Shown one piece after another: positions 33,035 through 45,147 of a stretch of DNA of 64,000 nucleotides (its first letter is position 1; each line of letters begins with the position of its first letter). Below the pieces are notes generated by a model, which made no database searches, was not told where the DNA came from, and saw only the letters and a list, made by a program, of their open reading frames with translations. The translations under genes and the position numbers were made by a program. The DNA comes from Dactylis glomerata (taxonomy: Eukaryota; Streptophyta; Magnoliopsida; Poales; Poaceae), in contig QXEO01001030.1 of assembly GCA_007115705.1 (NCBI GenBank), positions 229,603 to 293,602 on the forward strand, in the 5' to 3' direction.

Positions 33035-34678
33035 TGCTGACGTCTAGCAGACAATCCTTGTGCGTGGTGAATGACCAGCCCGTTGGGAACCCCAAGAGTA
33101 AGGTATGATGAGTATAGCAGCTAGTTTTCCCTCAGTTAAGAAACCAAGGTTTAATATCGTTCAGGAGAAAAGCAGACAGCGACGACTGAAGGTGATGCTT
33201 GCTAGTTTGCGATAGCTTCGGACAATTTATATATGGCGCCTCGTCCAAGCTCTGCTTGCTACCTGCAACGCGGAACCTGCACACAACACAACCAAGTACT
33301 TTGCTCCCAACTTGCGATGAGGTTGTCAATCTCACCGGTTTGCTTGAAACAAAGGTTATGAGCGTATCGAGTGGAAAACAGTAGAGTATGCGAGTAAAGT
33401 AAACAGGTAATAGCAATATGATGGAAATAGGACCGGGATCCACAGTTCACTAGTGGTGTCTCTCCATAGATAAATAACACATGCTGGGTAAACAAATTAT
33501 AGTTGGGCAATTGATAGAATAAAGATAAACGTGATATGTCAAGAAGATCACTATGAGATTTACTCTGGGCATTACAACAAAATACATAGACCGCCATCCA
33601 ACTGCATCTATGACTAATAATCCACTCCCGGGGATATCAATCCGAACACCCCATGAGTATTAAGTTGCGAACAACAGATAATTGCATTAAGCAAAGTGTG
33701 TAATGTAAACAAAGCATATGCCCTTGAGCATATGAATGTTGTTTTCTCCCTAGTAGCAACAGCACATCTACAACCTTAGAGGTTTCTGTCACTCCCCCAG
33801 GTTAAATAGAGGCATGAACCCACTATCGAGCATAAATACCCCCTCTTGGAGTCATTAGCAACTACTCGGCCAAGATAGCTACTAACAACGGAGAGCATGC
33901 AAGATCATAAACAACATAGAGATAACATAAGATAATATTCAGTACAGCAACTCAATCATAAACACCAATATTCATCGGATCCCAACAAACCAAACATGTA
34001 GAATTACATAACGGTGATCTCAATCATGTAGGGCAGCTCATGAGATCTAAACATGAAGCACATGGTGGAGAAGACAACCATCTAGCTACTGCTATGGACC
34101 CATAGTCCAAAGTAGACTACTCACTCATCGCTCCGGAGGCAAGCATGGCGATGAAGAAGACCTCCGGTGGCGATTCCCCTCTCCGGCAGGGTGCCGGGAA
34201 GAGCTTCTGGACCCTCCCGATCTTCGGGTCGACGGCGGCGGCGGATCACGATGTGTTCTGGAAAAGTGATCGGGTACTTAGGTTTTTTCCGTCGGGGGGT
34301 CTTTATAGGCGAAGGGGCGATGTCAGAGGAGGAGCCAGGGGCCCTCACGTGAGGCTCGCGTGGCCAGGCCCCTGGCCGCGCCACCCCTGCGTGTGGGGCC
34401 CTGGTGGCCCCCCTCCTACTCTCCTTCGGATCTCTGGAAGCTTCCGGGTAAAATAAGACTTCAGGAACTTGTTTCGTCCAATTCCGAGAATATTTCCTGT
34501 GTATCACTTCTGAAACACAAAAACAGCAGAAAACAGGAAACTGGCACTGTGGCAACTCGTTAATAGGTTAGTTCCGGAAAATGCAAAAAAGTGCCACGAA
34601 GTGTAACGAAACAATAGGCAAATGGTGTAAAAACAAGCATGGAGCATCAAAAATTATAGATACGTTGGAGACGTATCA
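33035..34678 (-). repeat. 5' LTR of the non-autonomous element
   Basis: 1644 bp; partner of 27404-29047. TATA box at 34301-34309 on the minus strand. Begins, in element orientation, TGATACGTCTCCAACG. Confidence 0.93.
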
Positions 34679-34683
34679 CTAAG

Positions 34684-36217
34684 TACATGAGTGAACCAAC
34701 GATCTGAGAATATCTCAGTTGATCTGTTGGTTCGTTCTTGTTCTTACGTAATATCACACTGGGATCATAAGGTGTTGGAGAATACTTGCCATCAATAAAG
34801 CCAAACCAGCTCAAGATCTTCTCAACATAGTGGGATTGCGATAAAGTAATCCCACTCTCGTTCTTATTCAGCTTGATGTTCAGGATCACATCAGCTTCTC
34901 CCAGATCTTTCATATCAAAGCAGTTTGATAAGAAAGACTTGACCTCAAGTATCACTTTCATGTTTGTACCAAAGATGAGAATATCATCAACGTACAAACA
35001 CAATATAACACCTTCGCCCCCACCATGGCGATAGTATACGCACTTGTCAGCCTCATTAACGACAAAGCCAACAGAAGTTAAAGTTCTGCCGAACTTCTCA
35101 TGCCATTGCTTAGGTGCTTGTTTCAGGCCATATAAAGATTTTAGCAACTTGCACACCTTTGTCTCTTCACCTTTTACCACAAATCCATCAGGCTGATCCA
35201 TATAGATTTCCTCTTCCAACTCTCCATTAAGGAAATCTGTCTTTACGTCCATTTGATGAACGATAAGACCATAAGAGGCAGCCATGGAAAGTAGTACTCG
35301 AATGGTGGTTAGTCTTGCGACAGGTGAATAGGTGTCAAAGTAATCTTCGCCTTCTCTCTGTGTGTAGCCTTTCGCTACAAGTCTCGCCTTGTACTTCTCA
35401 ATAGTACCATCAGGCCTTAGCTTCTTCTTGAACACCCACTTGCAGCCCACAGGCTTACAGCCATGGGGGCGCTCTGATAATTCCCATGTTCCATTAGAAA
35501 GAATTGAGTCCATCTCATTTTGGACAGCTTCTTTCCAATCATCTGCATCTGGTGATGCATATGCCTCAGCAATGGACTTGGGAGTATCATCCACAAGGTA
35601 CACAATGAAATCATCACCGAAGGACTTTGCAGTCCTCCGTCTCTTGCTCCTTGTAGGAGCTTCATTGTCATCCTTCTCATGAACGTTCTCAAAAACGTTC
35701 TCATGTGGTTGCTCAAAATAATCATTAGATGCACTAGATTCAGGAATTATCTCAGAAGAAAATCTAGCAGTGCTATGCATATCTTTCATAGGAAACATAT
35801 TCTCAAAAAATGTTGCATCACAAGATTCCATTATAGTGTCAACATGCATATCAGGTACCTCGGATTTAACTACTAAAAATCTATAGCCAATGCTCCGCTG
35901 AGCATAACCTAGAAAGATGCAATCCATAGTCTTTGGTCCGAGTTTGCGTTTCTTTGGGATGGGAATGTTGACCTTCGCCAAGCATCCCCAAGTGCGCAAA
36001 TACAAAAGTGATGGCTTTCTCCCAACCCACTCTTCATAAGGGGTTTTATCTTTATTCTTGTTAGGAACTCTATTCAGGACATGACATGCAGTCAACAAAG
36101 CCTCCTCCCACCATGCCTTTGATAAACCAGCAGTGTCGAGCATGGAATTCACCAAGTTAGACAGAGTGCGGTTTTTCCTCTCGGCCACCCCATTAGATTG
36201 GGGCGAGTAGGGAGGTG
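34684..36217 (-). pseudogene. pol: Copia pol fragment: integrase C-part and reverse transcriptase
   Basis: Middle of the copia polyprotein between the two gypsy insertions. It begins with the integrase catalytic Glu region (SPQSNGVAERKNRTLSNLVN), continues with EEWVGRKPSLLYLRTWGCLA and a linker, then RT: WVFKKKLRPDGTIEKYKARL, LIVHQMDVKTDFLNGELEEE, LYGLKQAPKQWHEKF and the catalytic LYVDDILIFG. No stop in this segment; it is broken only by the insertions. Confidence 0.94.
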
Positions 36218-36222
36218 TCCTC

Positions 36223-37731
36223 TGATACGTCCATTTTGCATCACTATTTTGTATCATAACTTACTGTTATTCATTGATATATTTCATATTTAGAGTTGAT
36301 ACTTATGTTATTTCCCTTGTTTTCACATGTTTGATGATCATCGGAGGATTTGCTGCCGGAGTCAGGATTCTGCTGGAAAAAGGACCATCAAGGGACCATA
36401 TTTTGAAGATCAGGAAAATTCCAGAAAAATACCAAGAAATTATATTTTCCCAGAAGACTCAGGAAGCCAGAAGGAGGAGTCGAGAGGAGCCAGGAGGGGC
36501 CCACATGCCAGGGTGGCGCGACCTGACCCCTGGCCGCGCCAGCCCTATGTGAGGCTGCCCTGGCCCACTTCTGGTCTCGCCCCTTCGCGTACTTCATCGT
36601 CCCCGAAAACCTAAGTCGAGGGGGGGCTCAGAGTTAGACACAGCCGCCTCTGTGGGGCGGAGAACACAGAGAGAGAAAAGCTCTCCGGCAGGGAGAAATC
36701 TGCCGGGGAAATTCCTTCCCGGAGAGGGGAGATCGTCGCCATCGTCATCACCACTGCACCGGACTTCATCGGGATCATCATCGTCATCATCTCCATCACC
36801 AGCACCTTCATCTCCACCATCACCACGCCATCCCGCTGTAACATCTTGAGTTGGATCTTGTTATATTCATAGGGGAAACTTTCCCGGTGTTGATTACTCT
36901 TGTAGTTGATGCTATTGAGTGGAACCGTTGAATTAAGGTTTATGTTCAGATTGTTATTTACCATTATTTCACCTCTGATCATGATCCATATGATGTCTTG
37001 TGAGTAGTTCGTTTAGTTCTTGAGGACATGGGAGAAGTCAAGATGTTAGTAGTGAATTATTGTTGAGAAATATTTAATGGTTTGATATTGTTGTGGTGCT
37101 ATTTCACTAGTGGTGTCATGTGAACGTCGACTACATGATACTTCACCATTTATGGGCCTACTGAGATGCATTGTGTATTTGGCTACCGATTGTGGGGTTG
37201 CTGGAGTGACAGAAACCTAAACCTCCGTTGGGAAACCATTGCACCAGGGAGCGTAGGATCTTAGAGTTTAAGGCTGTGGTTAGATTTATCTTAATTACTT
37301 TCTTGTATTTGCGGATGCTTGCGAGGGGTATAATCACAAGTGTGTATTTATCCTAGTAAGGGTAGTGCGCTAGCACAGGTTCACCCCCATAACACCTATC
37401 AAACCAATAAATACTATTGGCTTTATGAAGCGAAAGCTCTTGACAGAAACTCCCGTGTGTCCTCGAGAACGTTTGGTTATTATAAGTACACAACCGGCTT
37501 GTCCTTTGCTGAAGAAAGGATTGGGCCACTTGCTGCAATTGTTACTACTGTCTTTTATTTACTCGCACTTTATTTACTCGTATTACCAAATACCCTTGAA
37601 AACCTGTTTGCTAGTATTTACAGTGATTCCTTGATCAAAACCGCTCATCAACACCTTCTGCTCCTCGTTGGGTTCGACACTCTTATTTATCGAAAGTACT
37701 ACGATACACCCCCTATACTTGTGGGTCATCA
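36223..37731 (+). repeat. 5' LTR of Athila-like element
   Basis: 1509 bp from TGATACGTCC to GTCATCA. It contains a GC-rich middle (36470-36760) and a trinucleotide-like CATCATC run. Frames in it are unsupported. Confidence 0.95.
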
Positions 37732-37742
37732 AGACTATTTTC

Positions 37743-37759
37743 TGGCGCCGTTGCCGGGG
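37743..37759 (+). promoter_or_regulatory. Primer binding site, Athila-like element
   Basis: TGGCGCCGTTGCCGGGG, 11 bp inside the 5' LTR; the tRNA-Asp type PBS used by Athila elements (family knowledge). Confidence 0.88.
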
Positions 37760-37856
37760 AGTGTAGCGCTATTGAAGAGTGGAATTGGTAAAGGTAACCA
37801 TCGCTGTGAGTGTTGTTTTTATTTTATTTTTTCTTTTATTTTTATTTAACTCTGCT

Positions 37857-39194
37857 ATGGAGAACTCTCCATTTGGTTTCCTATTTGGAAACACATCTAC
37901 TACTACTGCTGCACATGCGGAGGAACCACCACCGCCACCGCCTGTTGAAATTGATCCTTTTAAAATACATATGAAGATTGTTGGGCGTATTATGGATAAC
38001 TGCTATTCAGGAGATGGAACTGTCCATCCGGGTGATCACTTATTATTTATACATGAATTATGCGAGTTGTTCAGATGTGCAGGTATTTCACCAAGCCAGG
38101 TCAAGAAGAAATTATTCTCTTTATCATTGAAAGGCAGAGCTGAAGAGTGGTATCGACTACTTCAAGATGGTCCATCTATGGCATGGGAGGATATTGTACC
38201 TCTCTTTTATTCCAAGTTTTATCCTCCAAGTGAAATTCATAAAGATCGTAACAGGATATATAATTTTTGGCCTCATGATGGAGAAAGTATTGCCCAAGCG
38301 TGGGGGAGATTGAAGTTACTCATGCTCAAATGCCCCATTCATGAGCTCCCCAATAATATTGTTATTGATAATTTTTATGCACGGCTTACTCTCCCTGATA
38401 AGGATTACTTGGATGCTTCTTGCTTTGGATCATTTACTCATATGAAAGAAGACGCTAAGTGGAAACTTCTTGACCGTATACAAGAGAATGCTGAAGGTTG
38501 GGAAAACGACAAAGGTAGGAAGTCAGGTATAAACTATGATTATGAATGCATTAAATCTTTTATGGGAACCGATGATTTTCATAGTGTTAGCACTGCTTAT
38601 GGTCTTGATTCACAAATACTTGCTAATTGTCTTAAGGCTTTTGCCTCTTATATTGATGTTCCAAAGAAAGATTGGAACAAATATCATGCGCCTTATAAAG
38701 ATTCTATTAGTCATTTACCTGCTACAGCTACTGAAGTTTGTACTGTTGATAGCATTGTGCCTGAACCTTATTTTGATAAGACACCTTTCCCTGCTAAGGT
38801 AAAGAAGTATTCTACTTTGGTAAGTGTGTCTAATAAAAGTACTAAGAAAGCTGCAGAACCTGATGAGCAAATTACTATTGAGTCTCCTGTAGCTATATTG
38901 AAGGATCTTGTTACTAAAGATGTAGGGGATGAATATATTCTTTTTTGTGAAGATGCTTCTAACATTCTCTCACATCCTAAAAAGCATAGGAAAGCAAGTG
39001 TTCCTGTTATTTCTGTCAGGATTGGAGATCATTGCTATTATGGTTTATGTGATATTGGTGCTAGTGCAAGTGCTATTCCTTTAGAGCTTTACAAAGAAAT
39101 CATGCACGAAATTGGCGCTTGTGAACTTGAAGATATTGATGTGGTTGTTCAGCTTGCTAACAGAGAGACTGTTTGGCCTCTTGGTATTGTTTGA
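37857..39194 (+). pseudogene. gag: Athila-like gag and protease start, ended by a premature stop
   Basis: ATG at 37857 starts MENSPFGFLFGNTST. A Pro-rich segment leads into the gag domain (LFIHELCELFRCAGISPSQV, KGRAEEWYRLLQDGPSMAWE, NFWPHDGESIAQAWGRLKLL). A long linker ends in the retroviral-type protease motif CDIGASASAIPLELY near 39047-39095. The frame ends at TGA 39192-39194 within the protease; the next frame continues in the same phase with DVEVLCGKTKYPTDFLVLG, so the TGA is a nonsense change (Arg codon CGA expected). An earlier in-frame ATG lies at 37779 but in the PBS-near leader. Confidence 0.9.
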
Positions 39195-39197
39195 GAT

Positions 39198-42100
39198 GTG
39201 GAAGTTCTATGCGGTAAGACTAAATACCCCACTGATTTTCTAGTACTTGGTAAGGAGGCTAGTAAAACTTGTCCTATTATTTTTGGTAGACCATTTTTGA
39301 ACACTTGTGGTGCCGTGATAGATTGTAAAAAGGAGAAAAAATTTACTAAGTTTAATGGAGAGTCTTATGAGTTTAATTTTTCCAAGTTTGCTAAGACTGC
39401 TTATGAAAATGAAACGCCTAATGAAAATTTTCGAGTTGAACAGCTTGCTTCTATTGCTCTTGCTCCTAATAATGCCTTGCAGCAATTCATGGAAGATCAC
39501 GAAAGTGATGTTTTTAGCAAGGAAAGAGAAGAGATTGATGACATTCTTCTTCGTCAACCACCGTTACTCAAACATAATCTACCTGTGGAGGATCTTGGTA
39601 CCACTTTGCCGCCTAAAGAAGATCCTATGTTTGAATTAAAGCCTTTGCCTGATAATCTTAAATATGCTTATATAGATGATAAGAAAATATATCCTGTTAT
39701 TATTAGCTCTAAACTTTCAGGAAAGGAAGAAGAAAGATTATTGGAGATATTGAGGAAACACCGAGGAGCTATGGGATATACTCTTGATGATTTAAAAGGG
39801 ATTTCTCCCACTTTATGTCAGCATGCCATTAATATGGAAAAAGACGCGAAGCCAGTCGTGGAGCATCAACGCCGCCTAATCCCCAAGATGAAGGATGTGG
39901 TAAGAAATGAGGTATTAAAACTCCTTGATGCTGGTATTATTTATCCTATTGTTGATAGTAGATGGGTTAGTCCTGTTCATTGTGTTCCTAAGAAAGGAGG
40001 TATGACTGTTGTGCCTAATGAGAATAACGAGCTTATTCCTCAAAGGGTAGTTGTTGGTTATAGGATGTGCATTGATTATAGGAAGGTAAACAAAGTTACT
40101 AAGAAAGATCATTATCCTTTACCGTTTATAGATCAGATGTTAGAAAGGTTGTCTAAGAAGTCTCATTTTTGTTTTCTTGATGGTTATTCTGGTTTCTCTC
40201 AAATTGCTGTTAAGAGGGACGATCAAGAGAAAACCACTTTTACTTGCCCTTATGGAACTTATGCTTATAGACGTATGCCGTTTGGTTTATGCAATGCTCC
40301 TGCTACTTTTCAAAGATGTATGTCTGCTATTTTTCATAGCTTTTGTGAAGAAATTGTGGAGGTCTTCATGGACGATTTCTCCATCTATGGAACTTCTTTT
40401 GATAATTGTTTGCACAACCTTGATAAAGTGTTGCAGAGGTGCGAAGAAACTAACCTTGTTCTTAATTGGGAGAAATGCCACTTTATGGTAAATGAAGGAA
40501 TTGTCCTTGGACATAAAATTTCTGAAAGAGGTATTGAAGTTGACAGAGCAAAAGTGGAGGCAATTGAGAAAATGCCCTGTCCCAGAGATGTTAAAGGTAT
40601 TCGTAGTATTCTTGGTCATGCTGGTTTCTATAGGAGGTTTATTAAAGATTTCTCTAAGATTTCAAAGCCTCTTACCAATCTTCTTCAAAAGGATGTACCA
40701 TTTGTCTTTGATGATGATTGTAAGGAAGCTTTTGAAACTCTTAAGAAGGCTTTAACTACTGCTCCTATTGTTCAACCACCTGATTGGAATTTACCTTTTG
40801 AAATTATGTGCGATGCTAGTGATTTTGCTGTTGGTGCTGTTCTTGGACAGCGCATAGATAATAAGTTGAATGTTATTCATTATGCTAGTAAGACTCTTGA
40901 TGCTGCTCAGAAGAATTATGCTACTACTGAGAAAGAGTTTCTTGCTGTTGTTTTTGCTTGTGATAAGTTTAGATCTTACATTGTTGATTCTAAGGTTACT
41001 ATTCATACTGATCACGCTGCTATTAGATATCTTATGACTAAGAAAGATGCTAAGCCTAGGCTTATTAGATGGGTGTTGCTTTTACAAGAGTTTGATTTGC
41101 ATATCGTAGATAGGAAAGGTGCTAAAAATCCTGTGGCTGACAATTTGTCTAGATTGGAAAACATTTCTTTTGATCCTATTCCTGTTAATGATAGTTTTCC
41201 AAACGAACAGTTGGCTGCAATAAATGTAACTTCGCGAGACCTTCCTTGGTATGCTGATTATGCTAACTTTATTGTTTCCAAGTATTTGCCTCCAACCTTT
41301 ACAGCTCAGCAAAGAAGAAAATTCTTTTATGATTTGAGGCATTATTTTTGGGATGACCCACACTTATATAAAGAAGGAGTTGATGGTATTATGAGAATAT
41401 GTGTACCAGAATATGAGCAACAAGAGATATTAAGGAAATGCCATGGCAGTGCCTATGGAGGGCATCATGCTGGAGACAGAACCGCACAAAAGGTTCTACA
41501 ATCAGTTTTTTATTGGCCAACCCTCTTTAAAGATGGCAGAAGGTATGTTTTATCTTGTGATGAATGTCAAAGAGTTGATAATATTTCTAGACGCAATGAA
41601 ATGCCTATGAATTACACTCTTGTTATTGAACAGTTTGATTGTTGGGGATTTGACTTTATGGGTCATTTTCCTCCTTCAAAAGGCTATACCCATATACTTG
41701 TTGTTGTTGATTATGTTACTAAATGGGTGGAAGCCATACCTACAAAGAGTGCCGATGGGGAGACCTCGTTAAAAATGCTTAAGGATGTTATTTTTCCTAG
41801 GTTTGGTGTGCCTAGATATCTTATGACTGACGGAGGTTCTCATTTTATTCACGGTAGTTTTAGAAAAACTCTTGCTAAATATGATGTCAATCATAGAATT
41901 GCTTCTGCTTATCATCCCCAAACTAGTGGGCAGGTAGAGCTTTCAAATAGGGAGATCAAGTCTATCTTGCAGAAGACTATCAATAGATCTAGGAAAAACT
42001 GGGCTAGTAAGTTGAATGACGCTTTATGGGCTTATAGAACTGCTTATAAGAACCCCATGGGTATGTCTCCTTATAAGATGGTTTACGAAAAAGCGTGTCA

Positions 42101-42583
42101 CTTGCCCTTAGAATTAGAACACAAAGCTTTTTGGGCAGTGAGAGAGCTTAGCAGAGATTTTAACTAGCCGGTAAGAAAAGGTTGTTAGATTTGAGTTCTC
42201 TAGATGAGTGGAGAAATGAAGCGTATGAGAATGCCAGACTTTTCAAAGAGAAAGTCAAGCAATGGCATGATAAGAGAATTCTTAAGAGAGAGTTTCATGT
42301 TGGTGAGAAAGTTCTATTGTATAGGTCTCGTCTCAGATTTTTTGCAGGAAAATTACTTTCGAAATGGGAAGGACCATATGTTATTGTGGAAGTGTACCGC
42401 TCAGGTGCTATTAAGATTGCTTCATTGAAAGATGACTCTACACAAGTGGTGAATGGACAAAGACTCAAGCATTATATTTCTGGAGATTCTTATAATGAAG
42501 ATGTTGATGTTATTGAAACAGTTTCTCCGGAAGAATTCATCCAAGACAAATTGCAGGTACCTGCAGAGTTCGTTTTCGAATAG
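39198..42583 (+). pseudogene. pol: Athila-like pol (protease end, RT, RNase H, integrase), one frameshift
   Basis: 989 codons are open from 39198 to 42167. RT: YRMCIDYRKVNKVTKKDHYP, FLDGYSGFSQIAVKRDDQEK and the catalytic FMDDFSIYG (Asp pair 40371-40376). RNase H: IMCDASDFAVGAVLG to NPVADNLSRLE. Integrase: zinc finger (CHGSAYGGHHAGD with CDEC), core GFDFMGHFP, MTDGGSHFIHG and VELSNREIKSIL. After RDFN a TAG at 42165-42167 and a one-base loss move the last part to another frame (LLDLSSLDEWRNEAYENARL, EGPYVIVEVYRSGAIKI), ending at 42583. All catalytic residues are kept, so this copy decayed recently. Confidence 0.93.
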
Positions 42584-42921
42584 GTAATAGTTTTAGTCAG
42601 AGAAGTTTCGCGAAAAGCTCTTCCTTTAATATTTTTGCTGTTTTTATTAAATATGAAAAATCACGAGACGAAAAAGGGCAGGAAAAAGAGTCCGTGTGTG
42701 TCTCACACACAGGTGGCGCAGGCCCACCCCTGGCCGCGCCACCTAGGTGTGAGAACACCCCGGAACTTGTTTACGTCCTGGTTTCCTCCTGTGACTTCGT
42801 TTCAATGTATAATTTTCGCCTATTTAACCCCCCGGAGTCCCCGAGGTCTGTTTATCGTTTTCTCGTCGTGTTTTGTTTCGAGCTGTTTCTGCTAGGAGTT
42901 GATCTTAAGCTTGGGGGAGTC
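42584..42921 (+). other. Spacer between pol and extra ORF
   Basis: No coding support. It contains a GC-rich segment (CCACCCCTGGCCGCGCCACC) also seen in the LTRs of both gypsy elements, and it ends in a polypurine-like tract AAGCTTGGGGGAGT at 42907-42920, just before the extra ORF. Confidence 0.6.
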
Positions 42922-43455
42922 ATGGCCTCTTCAAGCGGTGACAAGGAGAAGACATCTCTGGGAGATGACACCAAAGACTTCCGGCTGAAAGAAGAGGTTG
43001 AAAGTGAAGACGAGGAGGAAGATCAAAGTCCAAGGACAAACACCATGATTGCCAGCATAGGGGTGGTGACAGATCATGACAAGTTCAAGAAGAGTGCTCG
43101 CATAAGGACCGGAGGGGGTGTGCCGCGTCACACCTTATCTCCACGGACATCTCCACCAAGCCAAAATCCTTTCCATACTCTAATTCATGAGCGTCAGTTC
43201 CAAAAGGTGCCCAAATCACGATTACCCTCTGGCTGGGATATAGATCGTTCTAACAATGCAGGGACAGGAAGCTCCAAGGGTGAAGAAGGATGGGGAAATA
43301 ATTCCAAGAGCTGGGATTCTCTTGCCGACAGGTTTATGAATCGTGTTGAGCACAATTCTGAGATGATTCGCAACCTTGAGTACAAGATTGATGAGCTAAA
43401 AGATTTGATTGAGAAGCTTATTAAAGATTATTCACCGCCACCGCCAAAGGAGTAA
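42922..43455 (+). CDS. Extra ORF in env position of the Athila-like element
   Basis: 177 residues from ATG 42922 (MASSSGDKEKTSLGDDTKDF) to TAA 43453-43455. Acidic N-terminus (EEVESEDEEEDQSP), basic and Pro/Ser-rich middle (PRHTLSPRTSPPSQNPF), and a C-terminus that looks coiled-coil (NRVEHNSEMIRNLEYKIDEL followed by KDLIEKLIKDY), ending in PPPPKE. No signal peptide or membrane segment, so it is not an envelope-like protein in any visible sense. It lies between two copies of the AAGCTTGGGGGAGT tract. Function unknown; possibilities include a nucleic-acid or gag-binding accessory protein. The uninterrupted frame and biased composition argue it is real. Confidence 0.6.
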   Translation: MASSSGDKEKTSLGDDTKDFRLKEEVESEDEEEDQSPRTNTMIASIGVVTDHDKFKKSARIRTGGGVPRHTLSPRTSPPSQNPFHTLIHERQFQKVPKSRLPSGWDIDRSNNAGTGSSKGEEGWGNNSKSWDSLADRFMNRVEHNSEMIRNLEYKIDELKDLIEKLIKDYSPPPPKE

Positions 43456-45134
43456 TTCGTCATCGGTATAGGCATCCCCTTGGCTTGTTCCAAGCTTGGG
43501 GGAGTGCCTCGGTATCACATCATTACCTTTTGCTCATTTACTTTTCAAAGTAGAGTCATATCATGAATAGAGAAGTTATCATATAGAATAGTTTGCAGTT
43601 TGGAAGTATCCTCCTTAGTTAGTTATCTATGTATCCCTTGGTGTGAGGTGCGGTAATAAAATAATTAATGAGAAGTTTTATCGTTTACCCTTCGCACACT
43701 TTATGTTAGTTTGCAATCTCTCTTGTATGACTAGTCTTGTTGATTGGTATTGGTATCACATTGGGAGCATGAGTAGATTTAGTTGGTTTTGGAAAACCTA
43801 GCTTGGTCAGTAGCAACTTTACCTTGAGGTTTGAGTAGAAAAGAATAAAGAAGTGCTTGCAGTTACATCACTTCAGTTTTCCCTTATGTTTGGCTTATAA
43901 GCATTGTTATTCTTAAAGTTAAAATCGTTGTACCTTCAAGGGAGTTTGCATGATTGTTCTTATTATATGTATGCTTGTTTGTTTCATGCAACTCTTATGC
44001 TTGCTACCCAGCCTTGCTAGCCAAAAACCTGTACTGAGAGGAAATACTTCTCGTGCATCCAATTCCCAAAAGCCAAGTCACTTCCAAAGAGTCTACTATA
44101 AATTCCTATGCATGGTATTTCAAGCCATTCCAAGTAAATTTTCATGTGCTACCTTTCAAAAACCTTCAAACACTTCTCATTTTGTGCCACTGTTTTTAGC
44201 TCATGAGGACGTAGTGGATGGGTTTGTTATCTTCCATACTAAATTAAGTACCCCTCGACTAGGCAGCTTCATCTGCTCGTCATTAATTTTGCAAGGGAGC
44301 TGGTCAGACCATTACAATCTCAAAAAGAAAAGAAAAAGAAAAGCACTCCTCCATGGAATGTGAAAGTTGGTCGGCACCCGATGGAATCGGTTAGCCATGG
44401 TTTGAGAAAGGAAAAAGGTGGGGAGGAGTGCAAAGCTATAAAAGAGCACCAAAGTGCCAATTAGTCAAACATCTCGGAACCGCTCTCACTTGTTTAATAT
44501 GGAAGATATCAAGAACTCTGTTGCTAGTCGTTGACAAAAGCAACCACCTCTCAAAATAACTTTTTACCTCTGTTTTGCAAATGAAAAGCTCTAGCACATG
44601 TTTAATCCCTGCTTCCCTCTGCGAAGGGCCTATCTTTTACTTTTATGTTGAGTCAACCTATTTCCCTCTGTCTCAAGCAAGCATTTGAGTTGTTATGTTT
44701 CATTCATCCATATGTTGATTCGTTTAATCATGTTTACTATCTTCCTTGTTTTGTACAATGCTTTTGTCCGAAGGAATATATCTTTGAAAGCTTTCTATGA
44801 ATGCAAAGTTTGTTTTGTTGAGCATATAGTCTTTGCTATATTAGCTCTGTTTTAAAAGGCTCCGTTCAAAAGAAAGAATAGCTTGTTCTTCATTCTTTGA
44901 CCAAGAACTAAGGTTTGCCATTGCCAATTATAGTTTACCTTGTGCATCTTTACATGTGATTCCCTTTTACCTATTGCAAGTCTATATCTTATAAAGGGAA
45001 GTTGCTGTCTATTATAACTTGTGCCTTGGTGAATGTGATGCTTCTTGTCCGTATTTTGATTATCGACACTTCACTCCATAAACCTGTGGTCATGTTTACC
45101 GAGTTTAGTTTTCGCTTGGGGACAAGCGAGGTCT
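43456..45134 (+). other. Long 3' untranslated region of the Athila-like element
   Basis: About 1.7 kb with no supported ORF. A second polypurine-like tract lies at 43492-43505. A segment near 44615-44655 (CCCTCTGCGAAGGGCC, TTTTATGTTGAGTCA) matches, in reverse, a segment of the non-autonomous element near 29530-29570, supporting relatedness of the two elements. Confidence 0.6.
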
Positions 45135-45147
45135 AAGCTTGGGGGGT
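45135..45147 (+). promoter_or_regulatory. Polypurine tract, Athila-like element
   Basis: AAGCTTGGGGGGT directly before the TG of the 3' LTR. Two near-identical tracts occur upstream (42907-42920, 43492-43505). Confidence 0.85.

Larger units (their letters stand above)
27404..34678 (-). mobile_element. Non-autonomous Athila-like gypsy element, 7275 bp, TSD CTAAG
   Basis: Two 1644-bp LTRs (27404-29047, 33035-34678) flanked by CTAAG (27399-27403 and 34679-34683). The minus orientation follows from the PBS (33008-33024), which adjoins the right LTR, and the purine-rich tract beside the left LTR. LTRs start TGATACGTCTCC and end CTAGACGTCAGCA. The only protein is a gag/protease-like frame; RT, RNase H and integrase are absent, so movement required help in trans. 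The LTRs differ at about 20 of 1644 positions (hand count, about 1.2 percent). Confidence 0.93.

Noticed and set aside
36274..36982. Frames in the Athila-like LTRs (also at 45.3-45.9 kb)
   Set aside because: Same reason: LTR duplicates, low complexity (Ser and His/Asp repeats), no conserved motif.
37340..37849. 169-codon frame spanning the LTR end and PBS
   Set aside because: Crosses the LTR border and PBS; chance frame.
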